NCBI GenBank assembly: GCA_903893625.1
Contig: CAITND010000015.1
Span: forward strand, 1-64,000
Direction of reading: 5' to 3'
Origin: an uncultured Oscillatoriales cyanobacterium
GTDB taxonomy: Bacteria; Cyanobacteriota; Cyanobacteriia; Cyanobacteriales; Microcoleaceae
DNA: 64,000 bases
A program made the translations under genes and the position numbers. The notes under the pieces are model-generated. The model was not told where the DNA came from. It made no database searches and worked only from the letters and a program-made list of their open reading frames with translations. The stretch's first letter is position 1; every line of letters begins with the position of its first letter. Shown piece after piece: positions 52,452-60,904 of the stretch.

Positions 52452-54410
52452 TTATTGGGTTTTAATCATTAAACGATGACCAAAATAGTTTTGATAAAGT
52501 TCAAAGCGAGGAGTGACTTCATTTCCTTGCAAATGAACTAAACCTAAACTATGTAATTTAAACGCTAAAATTGATTCTAATTCCACAGGTTGAGAAGAAC
52601 AAACCACCTGATAAAAAGCTTGAGCTAATTCAGGATGTTGTTGTAAATTCCATAAATGTCGGCGAAGATGGTCGCCATAAATTCCGGCTTCTGTTGGTGC
52701 TATTTCTGCGAATTGTTCTAAACTCATGGAATATTGAACTAGATGATAAAGTGCTACTCGAACTAAATAGGGATGTCCACCCACTATTCTCATTAAAGTT
52801 TCGACTTCAATATCTCCCCAATTTAATCCATGTCGGTGTGCTAACTCTTTAACTTGAGTTGCGGTAAATTCGGTTAATTCAATCGGTAAACCCACATTAA
52901 ATGGCGATTGATTAATGTCTAAAGGAATATAAACTTCTGTGGAATGAACAATCACTAACCGCAGTTTTTCCCAAAGTTCACTATCTCCTCCCCCATAGTT
53001 TGCTTCTTCATACCAAGCTCGGAGTAAACTAAAGAAATCATCAGCAATATTCGGATATTGAAACACCCGATCTACTTCATCTAATCCTAGGACTAAAGGG
53101 GTATCATTTTCTGATAATAAATAATCCTCAAAATAAGCCGTACAATTATCTTTACTCCCAAAAGTATCACTCCAATAATCGGGAACGTGATGGGCTAATT
53201 TTAATTTACGAGTTACTTTAGAACATAACCATTGTAACAGATGATTTAAGTTAGTAAAAATAGATTTATCCGCGTGTTGAAAACTTAAAGGAACTGTGCG
53301 ATAACCCTGTTCCCGTCCCTGTTCTAAAATTCGCGCCATCAGTGAAGTTTTTCCCATCTGACGGGGTGCTTTTAAACGAATTAATGCCCCCGGATGGGTC
53401 ATTTCGTGATAACATTGATCTTCATGGGGAACCCGTTTGATATAAAAAACCGATTCTAAACGGACTTGTCCACTGGGTAATTCCGGTTCTGCTACGGGAA
53501 GGGGAGAGGGAATTTCCGAGGAATAAATGGGTTTAATTGAAAGGGAAGAAACCGGGGATAGTTGATGGGATTCTATGGCTAAATTATCGGGTTTTTCGAG
53601 TTCCGATTCATCCCAATTTAACTGTAAATTTTGCTGCTGAGATTCGGGAATAGACTCTTGCAAAAAACCAAGGATTTCTTGTATAATTAAAGCTGTATCT
53701 TGTTGATCTGTCCAAGTGCGTTGAACAGTTCCCAATAAATAACTTCTTAGATCATGATTTAAGGCTAAATTTGCCGGACAATTCACCCAAATTGGAATAA
53801 TTATTGGTAAACGATGAAGATGAGTATCTTGTAATTCTCGGACTTGACGCAATTCTTCAATCACCATTTCACTAAGGGTTGATTGAGGGGATAAGAGTAA
53901 AATAAAATAGTCACAGTGTTTTAATTCTGTATCAATTTCAGCTAAAAAATCGGTTTCCTGTTGATTGATTTGAGAGCGAGTGACTTCCCAAGCGGCTGAG
54001 AATACAGAATGTCCAACTTGAATTAAAACCGCTTCTAACTGCTGTGCAAAATTAATATTTAACTCAGTATTTCCGTGACTGATAAATACTCGATAACAAT
54101 GGGGAGAGAGTTGCAGTAGTTCCCCAGGAATTTGACTCAACTGAACAAAATTATCTTGGTTTTGATACCTTTCTACTGCTCCTTTAATCGTTTTTTTTGT
54201 GACTTTTTCTCCAAAAGTTTGAGAGATTTTCTGCCAAAGTTTATATCCAACATATTTTTCAATATAGCTGGGATTTAAAGGATAAATTTCATGGTAACTT
54301 TTCCCTTCCCAAGAGCCAATAAAAACCTCTCTCTCTAAATCATTGAGATGCTTACCCTGATGTTCAAAAATCAATTGGTCAATCCATTCTAATGCTGCTT
54401 TAGCATCCAT
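52452..54410 (-). CDS. HTH-TIR-AAA protein (vMAP-type N-terminus, AAA-like ATPase)
   Basis: Three parts can be seen in 652 residues. Residues 1-80 look like the helical N-terminal domain of vWA-MoxR-associated proteins ([19 protein letters not shown]). Residues about 104-255 look like a TIR-type domain: strand [13 protein letters not shown], then [21 protein letters not shown], where the Glu could be the catalytic residue of NAD-cleaving TIRs. Residues about 330-640 are an AAA_35 ATPase with Walker A QMGKTSLM (about 350) and Walker [15 protein letters not shown] plus ATPase is the plan of STAND/NLR-like immune proteins. It is upstream of, and 14 bases from, the AAA-GAF gene, so they form one operon. 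A defence role is inference. Confidence 0.75.
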   Translation of the reverse strand: MDAKAALEWIDQLIFEHQGKHLNDLEREVFIGSWEGKSYHEIYPLNPSYIEKYVGYKLWQKISQTFGEKVTKKTIKGAVERYQNQDNFVQLSQIPGELLQLSPHCYRVFISHGNTELNINFAQQLEAVLIQVGHSVFSAAWEVTRSQINQQETDFLAEIDTELKHCDYFILLLSPQSTLSEMVIEELRQVRELQDTHLHRLPIIIPIWVNCPANLALNHDLRSYLLGTVQRTWTDQQDTALIIQEILGFLQESIPESQQQNLQLNWDESELEKPDNLAIESHQLSPVSSLSIKPIYSSEIPSPLPVAEPELPSGQVRLESVFYIKRVPHEDQCYHEMTHPGALIRLKAPRQMGKTSLMARILEQGREQGYRTVPLSFQHADKSIFTNLNHLLQWLCSKVTRKLKLAHHVPDYWSDTFGSKDNCTAYFEDYLLSENDTPLVLGLDEVDRVFQYPNIADDFFSLLRAWYEEANYGGGDSELWEKLRLVIVHSTEVYIPLDINQSPFNVGLPIELTEFTATQVKELAHRHGLNWGDIEVETLMRIVGGHPYLVRVALYHLVQYSMSLEQFAEIAPTEAGIYGDHLRRHLWNLQQHPELAQAFYQVVCSSQPVELESILAFKLHSLGLVHLQGNEVTPRFELYQNYFGHRLMIKTQ

Positions 54411-54858
54411 AGTCCTGCTCTAATATATTTAGTTTATTCATAAAAAATACCGTGATCAAACTGATGATGTTACAATTCTAATCAAGATTTTTGCACAAAC
54501 CTCTCTCATCCGTGACCATTATACCCTTTACGAACAGGTACATTTTAATTATAAGTATTTATTTTGATCCCGGTGTGAGTGAAATCACTGAAAGTGTATA
54601 GAGAATTGTGATAAAAGTCAAGCAAATCTTGGTAATTCCTGAATATTTCTGAGGTTTTATGAGGTTTTAAGGAGACAATTCAGGATAAAATATTAACTTA
54701 GCCTGGGGGGATTTTACAGGTCGGTAAAAATTTGGCAAAACTAATGAGTTTTTCTGGTTTTCATTTGGTTCAAATTGAATCAAGATATAAGTAAGTAAAT
54801 CCATTCTTGATCACAATGGAATGGAAAATCCCCTCTATCTTTAAGGAAAACCCTCTAT
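54411..54858. other. Intergenic stretch between the TIR-AAA operon and the HD gene
   Basis: About 450 AT-rich bases carrying the two divergent promoters. I see no gene, no clear hairpin and no assignable promoter boxes. Confidence 0.45.
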
Positions 54859-55767
54859 ATGTGCTACCGAACTCAATCTCTTATGATTCAAGACTGCATT
54901 CATCGTTTATACACAGGTTACTATCAAGTTTACGGCCAGCAACAACTTGATTATGCAGACTTGATGGTCGAGGTGGCTAATTTTGCTTTGCATCGAATTT
55001 TACAAAGTGATGCTCCCTATCACAATGTTGAACATACGATTTTAGTCACCTTAGCCGGACAAGCAATTTTGCGGGGAAAATATCTCAGTGAAAAAAACAT
55101 TTCCCCCCAAGAGTGGCTCTATAATATTATCGCTTTATTGTGTCATGATATTGGCTATATTAAAGGCATTTGTCGTGAAGATAGGATTGAAGATAGAATC
55201 TATTCTACCGGAAAAAATGGAGAAGTGATTCAACTTGCACCGGAAACAACCGATGCCAGTTTAACACCTTATCATATTGATCGGGGAAAACAATTTATTC
55301 AAGAATATTTTGAGGATCACCCACTGATTAATATTGCCAAAATTCAACACTATATTGAGTTAACTCGCTTTCCTGTTCCTAATGATGAAGAACATCGAAA
55401 TACCAGCGATTATCCTGGTTTAATTCGAGCGGCGGATTTAATTGGTCAGTTAGCTGATCCTAAGTATCTTCATAAAATGCCTGATTTATTTCAAGAGTTT
55501 GAAGAAACCGGAGCAAATCGACTGTTTGGCTATCACCATCCTGATCATATTAGACAGGCTTATCCCAATTTCTTTAAAAATGTTATAGCCCAATACATTC
55601 AAACAGGTTTGCATTATTTGACTTTGACAGTAGAGGGCAATCAAATCATCAATCATCTGTATCAAAATGTGGAATTTGCGGAACAGTATCCTGAAACTAA
55701 GCCGATGAAATCCTCCCTGATTTCTAGTCAAAATTCTTCAATTGCTTGCAATGCCAGACTGAATTAA
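54859..55767 (+). CDS. HD-domain metalloprotein (Npun_R2479-like)
   Basis: The 302-residue protein has HD-type metal motifs: HNVEHT (about 56), LLCHDIGY (about 94-101) and further His/Asp positions. This resembles the cyanobacterial HD-domain metalloprotein group related to phosphodiesterases; the substrate is unknown. The ATG at 54859 has AAGGAAAA upstream. Its 3' end lies 56 bases before a small membrane protein gene on the same strand. Confidence 0.75.
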   Translation: MCYRTQSLMIQDCIHRLYTGYYQVYGQQQLDYADLMVEVANFALHRILQSDAPYHNVEHTILVTLAGQAILRGKYLSEKNISPQEWLYNIIALLCHDIGYIKGICREDRIEDRIYSTGKNGEVIQLAPETTDASLTPYHIDRGKQFIQEYFEDHPLINIAKIQHYIELTRFPVPNDEEHRNTSDYPGLIRAADLIGQLADPKYLHKMPDLFQEFEETGANRLFGYHHPDHIRQAYPNFFKNVIAQYIQTGLHYLTLTVEGNQIINHLYQNVEFAEQYPETKPMKSSLISSQNSSIACNARLN

Positions 55768-55823
55768 CTCGTGATCCGACCCACTAGGAATGATTGTAAA
55801 ATACCCTCAACCCGGAAACTTTT

Positions 55824-56147
55824 ATGTTAAAATCATCATTAGTATTTCGTGCAGGACTAGGAACGGGATTATTTTTTACCCTCTGCTTTATTGCTTTGGG
55901 AGATTCATTATTCACCAGTTTAGGATTAGGGATAATCTCAGGATGGTCTGTCGGCTGTTTAGTGAAATGGTGGCAAATTGACCAAAAACCTGAACAGGCT
56001 GAACCCTTTGAAATTGAGGTAATCACCGATAATCTATCGGGTATTCTGGCTAAATCCAAGCTATTACCACCCCCTCCTAAACCAACTCCTCGTCCGACCC
56101 AAGCTACAACTCTTTTAGGTTGGATTTTTAAACGAAATAAAAATTAA
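55824..56147 (+). CDS. Small membrane protein, unknown
   Basis: The 107-residue product has two hydrophobic segments (about 8-24 and 27-50) and a Pro-rich cytoplasmic tail (LLPPPPKPTPRPT) ending in a basic patch. I know no family. It is on the same strand as the HD and YdcF genes, 56 and 31 bases away, so a small operon is likely. Confidence 0.6.
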   Translation: MLKSSLVFRAGLGTGLFFTLCFIALGDSLFTSLGLGIISGWSVGCLVKWWQIDQKPEQAEPFEIEVITDNLSGILAKSKLLPPPPKPTPRPTQATTLLGWIFKRNKN

Positions 56148-56178
56148 ACGGTCAAAAAATTTTTCTGAATGCTTTCCT

Positions 56179-56973
56179 ATGTTTCTATTTTTATCTAAAC
56201 TTTTACCTCTATTTATTTATCCTTTGGGATTGAGTTGCTTATTAATGTTTCTGGCATTATTTACCCTGTGGAAATATCCCCGATGGACAGGGGCTGTAAT
56301 TAGTTGCGCCCTAGTGATTTTATTATTAGGAAGTAGTCGAGGAGTTGCTCAATTATTAGTCGGATCGCTTGAATCTCAAAATGTTCCCAACGGTGAACTT
56401 CCTAATGCTGCGGCGATTGTAGTTTTAGGCGGAGGGACTAAACCAGCTTTACCGCCCCGTCCTTGGGTAGATGTCTCCGAAGCAGGCGATCGCATTTTAT
56501 ATGGATCATTATTACATCGCCAGAAAAAAGCTCCTTGGTTAATCTTAAGTGGGGGAAGAATTAATTGGCAAGGAGGGGGCGATCCTGAGTCTCAAGATAT
56601 GGCTAAAATTGCTGAAGCAATGGGTGTACCCTCCTCAGCAATTTTACAAGATCCGACCTCATTAAATACTTATGAAAATGCTGTAAATGTGCGAAAAATT
56701 TTGCAAGAAAAAAATATTCAAGGGCCGATTTTATTAGTCACATCTGCCTTACATACGCCGCGATCGCTATTAATTTTTAAGCGTCAAGGGATGAATGTAA
56801 TTCCAGCACCAACGGATTTTTTAATGATTCCTTCTGAAATCAATGAAGCTCAAAAAACTTGGCAAGGAATTGTACTCAGTTGGATACCCGATACCCTCTC
56901 TCTCCATCAAACCACTCAAGCTTTAAAAGAATATATTGGATTAGGAGTTTATCGGTGGCGAGGTTGGTTGTAG
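56179..56973 (+). CDS. YdcF/ElyC-SanA family membrane protein (DUF218)
   Basis: The 264-residue product has two N-terminal membrane segments (about 5-30 and 35-58), then a DUF218 domain with AAIVVLGGG, LILSGGR and ENAVNVRKIL, and VTSALHTPRSLLIF. Homologues such as ElyC and SanA affect envelope integrity. It acts at the plasma membrane. An STRR array follows at 56975-57007. Confidence 0.85.
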   Translation: MFLFLSKLLPLFIYPLGLSCLLMFLALFTLWKYPRWTGAVISCALVILLLGSSRGVAQLLVGSLESQNVPNGELPNAAAIVVLGGGTKPALPPRPWVDVSEAGDRILYGSLLHRQKKAPWLILSGGRINWQGGGDPESQDMAKIAEAMGVPSSAILQDPTSLNTYENAVNVRKILQEKNIQGPILLVTSALHTPRSLLIFKRQGMNVIPAPTDFLMIPSEINEAQKTWQGIVLSWIPDTLSLHQTTQALKEYIGLGVYRWRGWL

Positions 56974-56974
56974 G

Positions 56975-57007
56975 GAATTACGAATTACGAATTACGAATT
57001 ACGAATG
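56975..57007. repeat. TTACGAA heptamer tandem array
   Basis: Four copies of GAATTAC directly after the YdcF stop, same family as at 9179-9224. Confidence 0.8.
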
Positions 57008-57107
57008 GGGAATGGGTAATAAATCAATTCTTACACTGATGACTGATAACTGATGACTGATTCCTGTGTTAATCTGAAAGCATTCCTTAATTTAGGATTG
57101 TGTGATC

Positions 57108-57332
57108 ATGCCATTTGAATGGGAACAGACTATTAAACAACCCGATCAGGCTGTGGTGGCAGCACTCCAAGCTCATCAACTTACCCGTGAATTTCACCAA
57201 GAAGTTGAATATCGGGAAGAATTTACTCAATATTGCAATTGGTATTATGAAACAGCCGCACGCCACCGTCAAGAACTTGAAAAAATGCGAGGCGATATTA
57301 ATATTTTTGGCTGGTTTCTAGGTGGAAAATAG
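57108..57332 (+). CDS. Small conserved hypothetical protein
   Basis: The 74-residue product (from ATG at 57108; AGGA lies 10 bases upstream) has no signal peptide or membrane segment. It is helical and acidic with many aromatic residues (YREEFTQYCNWYYETAARHRQEL). I do not recognise a family. It stands alone and is followed by a good terminator at 57331-57380. Confidence 0.6.
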   Translation: MPFEWEQTIKQPDQAVVAALQAHQLTREFHQEVEYREEFTQYCNWYYETAARHRQELEKMRGDINIFGWFLGGK

Positions 57333-57380
57333 GAGACCCGGAGAAACAACTGATCCAAAATTCTCCTGTCTCCTGTTTTG
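57331..57380 (+). terminator. Rho-independent terminator, possibly bidirectional
   Basis: AGGAGAC-CC-GGAGAA pairs with TTCTCC-T-GTCTCCT over 13 bp, followed by GTTTTG. It overlaps the stop codon of the preceding gene and lies between it and the convergent ftrV. Confidence 0.75.
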
Positions 57381-57385
57381 TGAAA

Positions 57386-57610
57386 CTATTGTATCAATTC
57401 CAACTCATCTTCTCGGAAGTGAGCTTTAAATTTATCACCAAAATCGACGATAACAGGCAAATTAGGACTAATTGGTCTTCCCCGCCAATCGGTAATAATA
57501 GATACAATACTTCCTGCCAATCCCTTAACATCAAACTCCTGATTCCGATGTTGGGGATGGACATAAACGATAACAGATGTTTTAACAGAAACGCGATCGC
57601 CAACCTTCAT
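57386..57610 (-). CDS. ftrV: Ferredoxin:thioredoxin reductase variable chain
   Basis: The 74-residue protein is a small SH3-like barrel, KVGDRVSVKTSVIVYVHPQHRN followed by DVKGLAGSI and NLPVIVDFGDKFKAHFREDEL, matching FtrV. I start it at ATG 57610; an in-frame TTG lies nine bases earlier. FtrV pairs with the iron-sulfur catalytic chain FtrC to pass electrons from ferredoxin to thioredoxin. ftrC is not in this window. It is soluble and transcribed alone. Confidence 0.92.
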   Translation of the reverse strand: MKVGDRVSVKTSVIVYVHPQHRNQEFDVKGLAGSIVSIITDWRGRPISPNLPVIVDFGDKFKAHFREDELELIQ

Positions 57611-57822
57611 AGATTCCAACCTAGTATTTCTTCTCTAAACTCCCTGGTATTAGTACCCATCAGCATCACTGGTACTCTTATCAGACAGTCTTTCTATATT
57701 TACACAAAATCGCCACAAAACCTACAACAATACAGGGAAAATTTGAGAGGATCATTTTGTCCACAGATCTGCACTCATCCGAAAAGTCCGATCTCGACAA
57801 TGTAGAACCCAGAATATCTCTC

Positions 57823-58104
57823 TCAAATCCAATCTTCTTGATCGATCTTTTTCCCCCGATAAAGTTGGCCAGTGGCGTGAATTTGACGAGTTTTTTCAAA
57901 TAAGGTTTCGTCGGTATATCCCCAAATTTGTAAAATTTTTTCTAAATCATTTTGAATATCCTTTGCACCTGGAAAACCTCGATAGCGAATTTTTAGACGA
58001 GCTAACTCAGCTAGATTATAGTCTGTTGCTTCTTGCTTTAAAAGATTGACGACAATCTTTCGGTCTGTCTTGTATTGAGGATGTTTTTGTTCTTGAGCCG
58101 TCAT
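57823..58104 (-). CDS. DUF3288 family protein
   Basis: The 93-residue soluble protein has the DUF3288 pattern QKHPQYKTDRKIVVNLL, LAELARLKIRYRGFPGA and LQIWGYTDETLFEKTRQIH. The family is cyanobacterial and of unknown function. It is divergent from the PatX-like gene, 157 bases away. Confidence 0.8.
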   Translation of the reverse strand: MTAQEQKHPQYKTDRKIVVNLLKQEATDYNLAELARLKIRYRGFPGAKDIQNDLEKILQIWGYTDETLFEKTRQIHATGQLYRGKKIDQEDWI

Positions 58105-58261
58105 AATTGCGATCGCTCTCCCCCTTCTTAATCACAATATTAATTTTATTAATTATAACATAATCATCGCACAATAGATAATCTTATCATCAGACTCCAA
58201 GGTAATTATTGGAAACTTTGTATTTTTTACCGGATCAATTTAAGTCAACCCGTATTAGAGA

Positions 58262-58468
58262 ATGGACACTCTAAAACGGACACCTGTTATGCGAATCTAC
58301 AGCACTATTTTACTTTCTACTTTGTTAGTAGTTGGCATGAATCGTCACCATCCTACTCCTATTAATGTTGCTTTATCGCCAACTAGCGAAATCACAGCCG
58401 TTCTTGCAACTCAAACCAATCCAGAAGTTGATCCACAAGCCGTTCCCCACCGAGGCAGTGGACGTTAA
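58262..58468 (+). CDS. patX: PatX-like precursor of an RGSGR peptide
   Basis: The 68-residue product has a hydrophobic N-terminal segment (about 12-26), a short variable middle and ends exactly in PHRGSGR. PatX proteins of filamentous cyanobacteria have this plan, with C-terminal RGSGR or RGTGR peptides that bind HetR and inhibit differentiation, like PatS. Two starts are possible, 58262 and 58289. A terminator follows at 58491-58559. HetR is not in the window. PatX also occurs in filamentous strains without heterocysts. Confidence 0.8.
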   Translation: MDTLKRTPVMRIYSTILLSTLLVVGMNRHHPTPINVALSPTSEITAVLATQTNPEVDPQAVPHRGSGR

Positions 58469-58821
58469 TGATCATGATTAAAACCGCTTAGGAGTGAGTT
58501 AAAAAGCAACCGGATGATCCTTGTATGTTTCTTGGTATTAAGGACTCACTCCATTTTTTAAATCCTGGTATTCATAAGATTTAACAAAAATTTACCTCTG
58601 ATCTCTATTCTCTGAACTTCAGCTTCCATTGACAAGATTCTATTTTAATCTCCTGTAGTAAACCCCTTGATGCTTTAAAAATTGTGCAAGTCTAAAGTCT
58701 GAATTAAGGGGATTTTCTCAGCCCTTTGATCAGGGGATTATTAATCAGGATTTTATTAACGATCCGGATAGGGAAGTAAAGCATTGGTATTGAAAAATAG
58801 CCTACCACCTAACAAGCCAAA
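58469..58821. other. Spacer between the two small peptide genes
   Basis: About 350 bases holding the terminator at 58491-58559 and, beyond, the promoter region of the second small gene. Nothing else recognised. Confidence 0.5.
58491..58559 (+). terminator. Terminator after the PatX-like gene
   Basis: GGAGTGAGT and ACTCACTCC form a 9-bp stem (TTAA on both sides of the loop extends it) with a long loop, followed by ATTTTTT. It begins 22 bases after the stop. Confidence 0.75.
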
Positions 58822-59058
58822 ATGTCTAACTTCATTGCCGTCTTAATGATAAGTGCTGTTGTGGGTTTACCTCCAAGTGTGAACCCTCAACCTCAAGCAA
58901 TTCAAGAGCTTGATGCAGAACAGATTCAGTCTTGTCAATCCAGATGCGCCCTGATGTCTGTGAACGGTTATGAAATACAAGTTGCCGATCATAACAGTCA
59001 GGATGAAGACCCCAGTGATATAGCACCCAAACCGGGTGATGGACGACGAGAAAACTGA
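58822..59058 (+). CDS. Small exported peptide, possible PatX relative
   Basis: The 78-residue product has a short hydrophobic N-terminus (about 4-17), a middle with two Cys (CQSRC) and an end PKPGDGRREN. The plan matches the PatX-like neighbour, with the terminal motif altered to PGDGR plus three residues. It may be a diverged paralogue or an unrelated small secreted protein. The ATG has no strong ribosome-binding site. Confidence 0.55.
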   Translation: MSNFIAVLMISAVVGLPPSVNPQPQAIQELDAEQIQSCQSRCALMSVNGYEIQVADHNSQDEDPSDIAPKPGDGRREN

Positions 59059-59149
59059 TCACGGATTTTAGGGATTTCACGGATTTCACGGATTTTTGGG
59101 ATTTCCTGAAATTCACCTATTTTTGGGATTTTTGGGATTATTTTTTTTG

Positions 59150-60592
59150 TCAATCTATTGCTTCTCCTCCGACGACAACATTCCGAAGCCGTAAACTAGG
59201 GCCTCCACAGCCAACGGGTAAACCGTTTTGTCCCCCTTTTCCACAACCTCCCGATTCATCCCAGTAGAAGTCATTACCAATGGCTTCGATATCTGCCAAT
59301 GTTGTGAAGACATTTCCCGATAACGTCACATCTCGAACAGGTTCTGCTAGTTTACCATTGCGAATCATCCAGGCTTCCCCCGCACTGAATGTGAACATTT
59401 CGCCATTGGTCATTCCCCCTAACCAATTGCGAGCATAAACTCCTTCTTTAACATCACTCAATAAGTCCTCAACGGATGTATCCCCCCTTTCAATCCAAGT
59501 GTTGGTCATCCGTACCAAGGGCGGAAAATGATAATTTAAACAACGGGCATTTCCCGTCGGGACTTCTCCTAATTTTCCAGCCGTTTCACGGGAATGAAGG
59601 CGACCGACTAACGCGCCATCTTGAATCAGTTGCGTTGTGGTAGCCGGAGTTCCTTCATCATCATAAAAATAGCTGCCTCGATGTCCAGCCGGGGCAGCCG
59701 CATCAAAAATTTGTAGGTTTTTGGGGCCAAATTGACGCCCCAAGGTCATGACTTCTAAGATGTCAGGATTTTCATAAGCCATATCCGCTTCAGACAAATG
59801 ACCAAAGGCTTCATGAACAAATAAACCGGATAAAATCGGGTCAATGACAACGGTATAAACATTGCCTTTAACGGGAGGAAGGACTAAGGAATTAACAGCC
59901 CGTTGCGCCGCACTGCGAACTTGTTCATCCAAATTCGTTAAATCTTCATAAGCTTTGCGGGAACCTGTGGTTTCTCGTCCCGTTTGTACGGTGTCCCCAT
60001 TTCTGGCGGTGGCTGCAAACCGCATTTCCATATCCACCCAAGATTGTTCTAACAGAGTTCCTTCGGAGGTAATCAGAATTAATCGTTGGGTGCTGTCATT
60101 GTAACGGACAGAAATCGTGGCAATGCAGGGGTCAACACTGCGAAGAATTTGGCCATAGCGATCGCATAATTCTTTTTTTTGAGCGAGGGGAACTTGACGC
60201 GGATCAGTTCCGGTTAAGGGTAAGGTACAGCTATCTTGAATAATAGGAATCGGTGCGAGCAGGGTTTCTTCATCCCCAATCAGTTTTGCTGCGGTGATCG
60301 CTTCTTGAATCCGATCTTCAAGGGTAGAGAGTCGATTAAAACTAGCAAACCCCCATCCTCCTCGATAACAAGCTCGGACTTGTCCCCCAATAGAAAGTCC
60401 TTCACTTAAGGTTTCAATCCGATCTCTTCGCAATAAAATATCTGTTTCTTCGGCTTCCTCCAAACGAATTGCCAAATAATCCACTTGGGATTGGTAACGG
60501 GCCATTAAATCGGCTAACAGATTCTTCACATCAGCAAGCAAACTGGGCATAATGGTCAGCAATATTGACTGTATCTCCTTATTTTGCATCAT
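59150..60592 (-). CDS. tldD: TldD/PmbA-family metallopeptidase, TldD-like
   Basis: The protein has the TldD metal-binding motif HEAFGHLSEAD and the C-terminal GGCGKGGQNGLPVG region. TldD and TldE form a heterodimeric protease that processes small peptides such as microcin B17 and PQQ. The frame remains open up to 60667, but the first 25 codons cover the dispersed palindrome at 60626-60642, so I begin at 60592; starts at 60562 (TTG after AAGGAG) and 60550 are also possible. The partner TldE/PmbA is not adjacent. Confidence 0.9.
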   Translation of the reverse strand: MMQNKEIQSILLTIMPSLLADVKNLLADLMARYQSQVDYLAIRLEEAEETDILLRRDRIETLSEGLSIGGQVRACYRGGWGFASFNRLSTLEDRIQEAITAAKLIGDEETLLAPIPIIQDSCTLPLTGTDPRQVPLAQKKELCDRYGQILRSVDPCIATISVRYNDSTQRLILITSEGTLLEQSWVDMEMRFAATARNGDTVQTGRETTGSRKAYEDLTNLDEQVRSAAQRAVNSLVLPPVKGNVYTVVIDPILSGLFVHEAFGHLSEADMAYENPDILEVMTLGRQFGPKNLQIFDAAAPAGHRGSYFYDDEGTPATTTQLIQDGALVGRLHSRETAGKLGEVPTGNARCLNYHFPPLVRMTNTWIERGDTSVEDLLSDVKEGVYARNWLGGMTNGEMFTFSAGEAWMIRNGKLAEPVRDVTLSGNVFTTLADIEAIGNDFYWDESGGCGKGGQNGLPVGCGGPSLRLRNVVVGGEAID

Positions 60593-60625
60593 ATTGGGGT
60601 TGTTGACGGTTAACAGGTCTGTGGA

Positions 60626-60642
60626 ACAGGCATCTTGCCTGT
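60626..60642. repeat. Dispersed palindrome ACAGGCATCTTGCCTGT
   Basis: The same 17 bases occur at 29046-29062 inside the second PKS gene. Confidence 0.75.
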
Positions 60643-60800
60643 TAAGTAGGGTGTCGGGTTTCACCAAAGAAATGTCTATTATTTCCCCTTTCCCCTCTTC
60701 CCCTTCTCCGTTTCAGGGTAAACTCCCCCCTGGGGGGTTCGGTTCTACGAATGTACGAATTAGACAAATATGGCTATTCTGAAAGCAGAACAAACCGCTT

Positions 60801-60895
60801 ATAAATTACGAATTATAAATTACGAATTACGAATTATAAATCTTTAACTACTTAACTCGTAATTCGTAATTCTCAATTCGTAATTCGTAATTCTC
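60801..60895. repeat. Inverted heptamer arrays (TTACGAA then TTCGTAA)
   Basis: Four to five TTACGAA-type copies at 60801-60838 face five TTCGTAA-type copies at 60856-60895, so the region can fold into a long hairpin before the kinase gene at 60905. Confidence 0.8.
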
Positions 60896-60904
60896 AAGGG
60901 CATA

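Larger units (their letters stand above)
60593..60904. other. Spacer upstream of tldD and of the divergent kinase
   Basis: About 310 bases containing the palindrome at 60626-60642, a stretch of C-rich sequence near 60690-60740 and the heptamer array at 60801-60895. No gene seen. Confidence 0.55.

Noticed and set aside
57380-57805. Plus-strand frame of 141 codons over ftrV
   Set aside because: It overlaps the well-supported ftrV gene on the other strand and has no protein-like features.
58220-58230. Possible NtcA site upstream of the PatX-like gene
   Set aside because: GTA and TAC are separated by 5 bases, not the 8 of the NtcA consensus.
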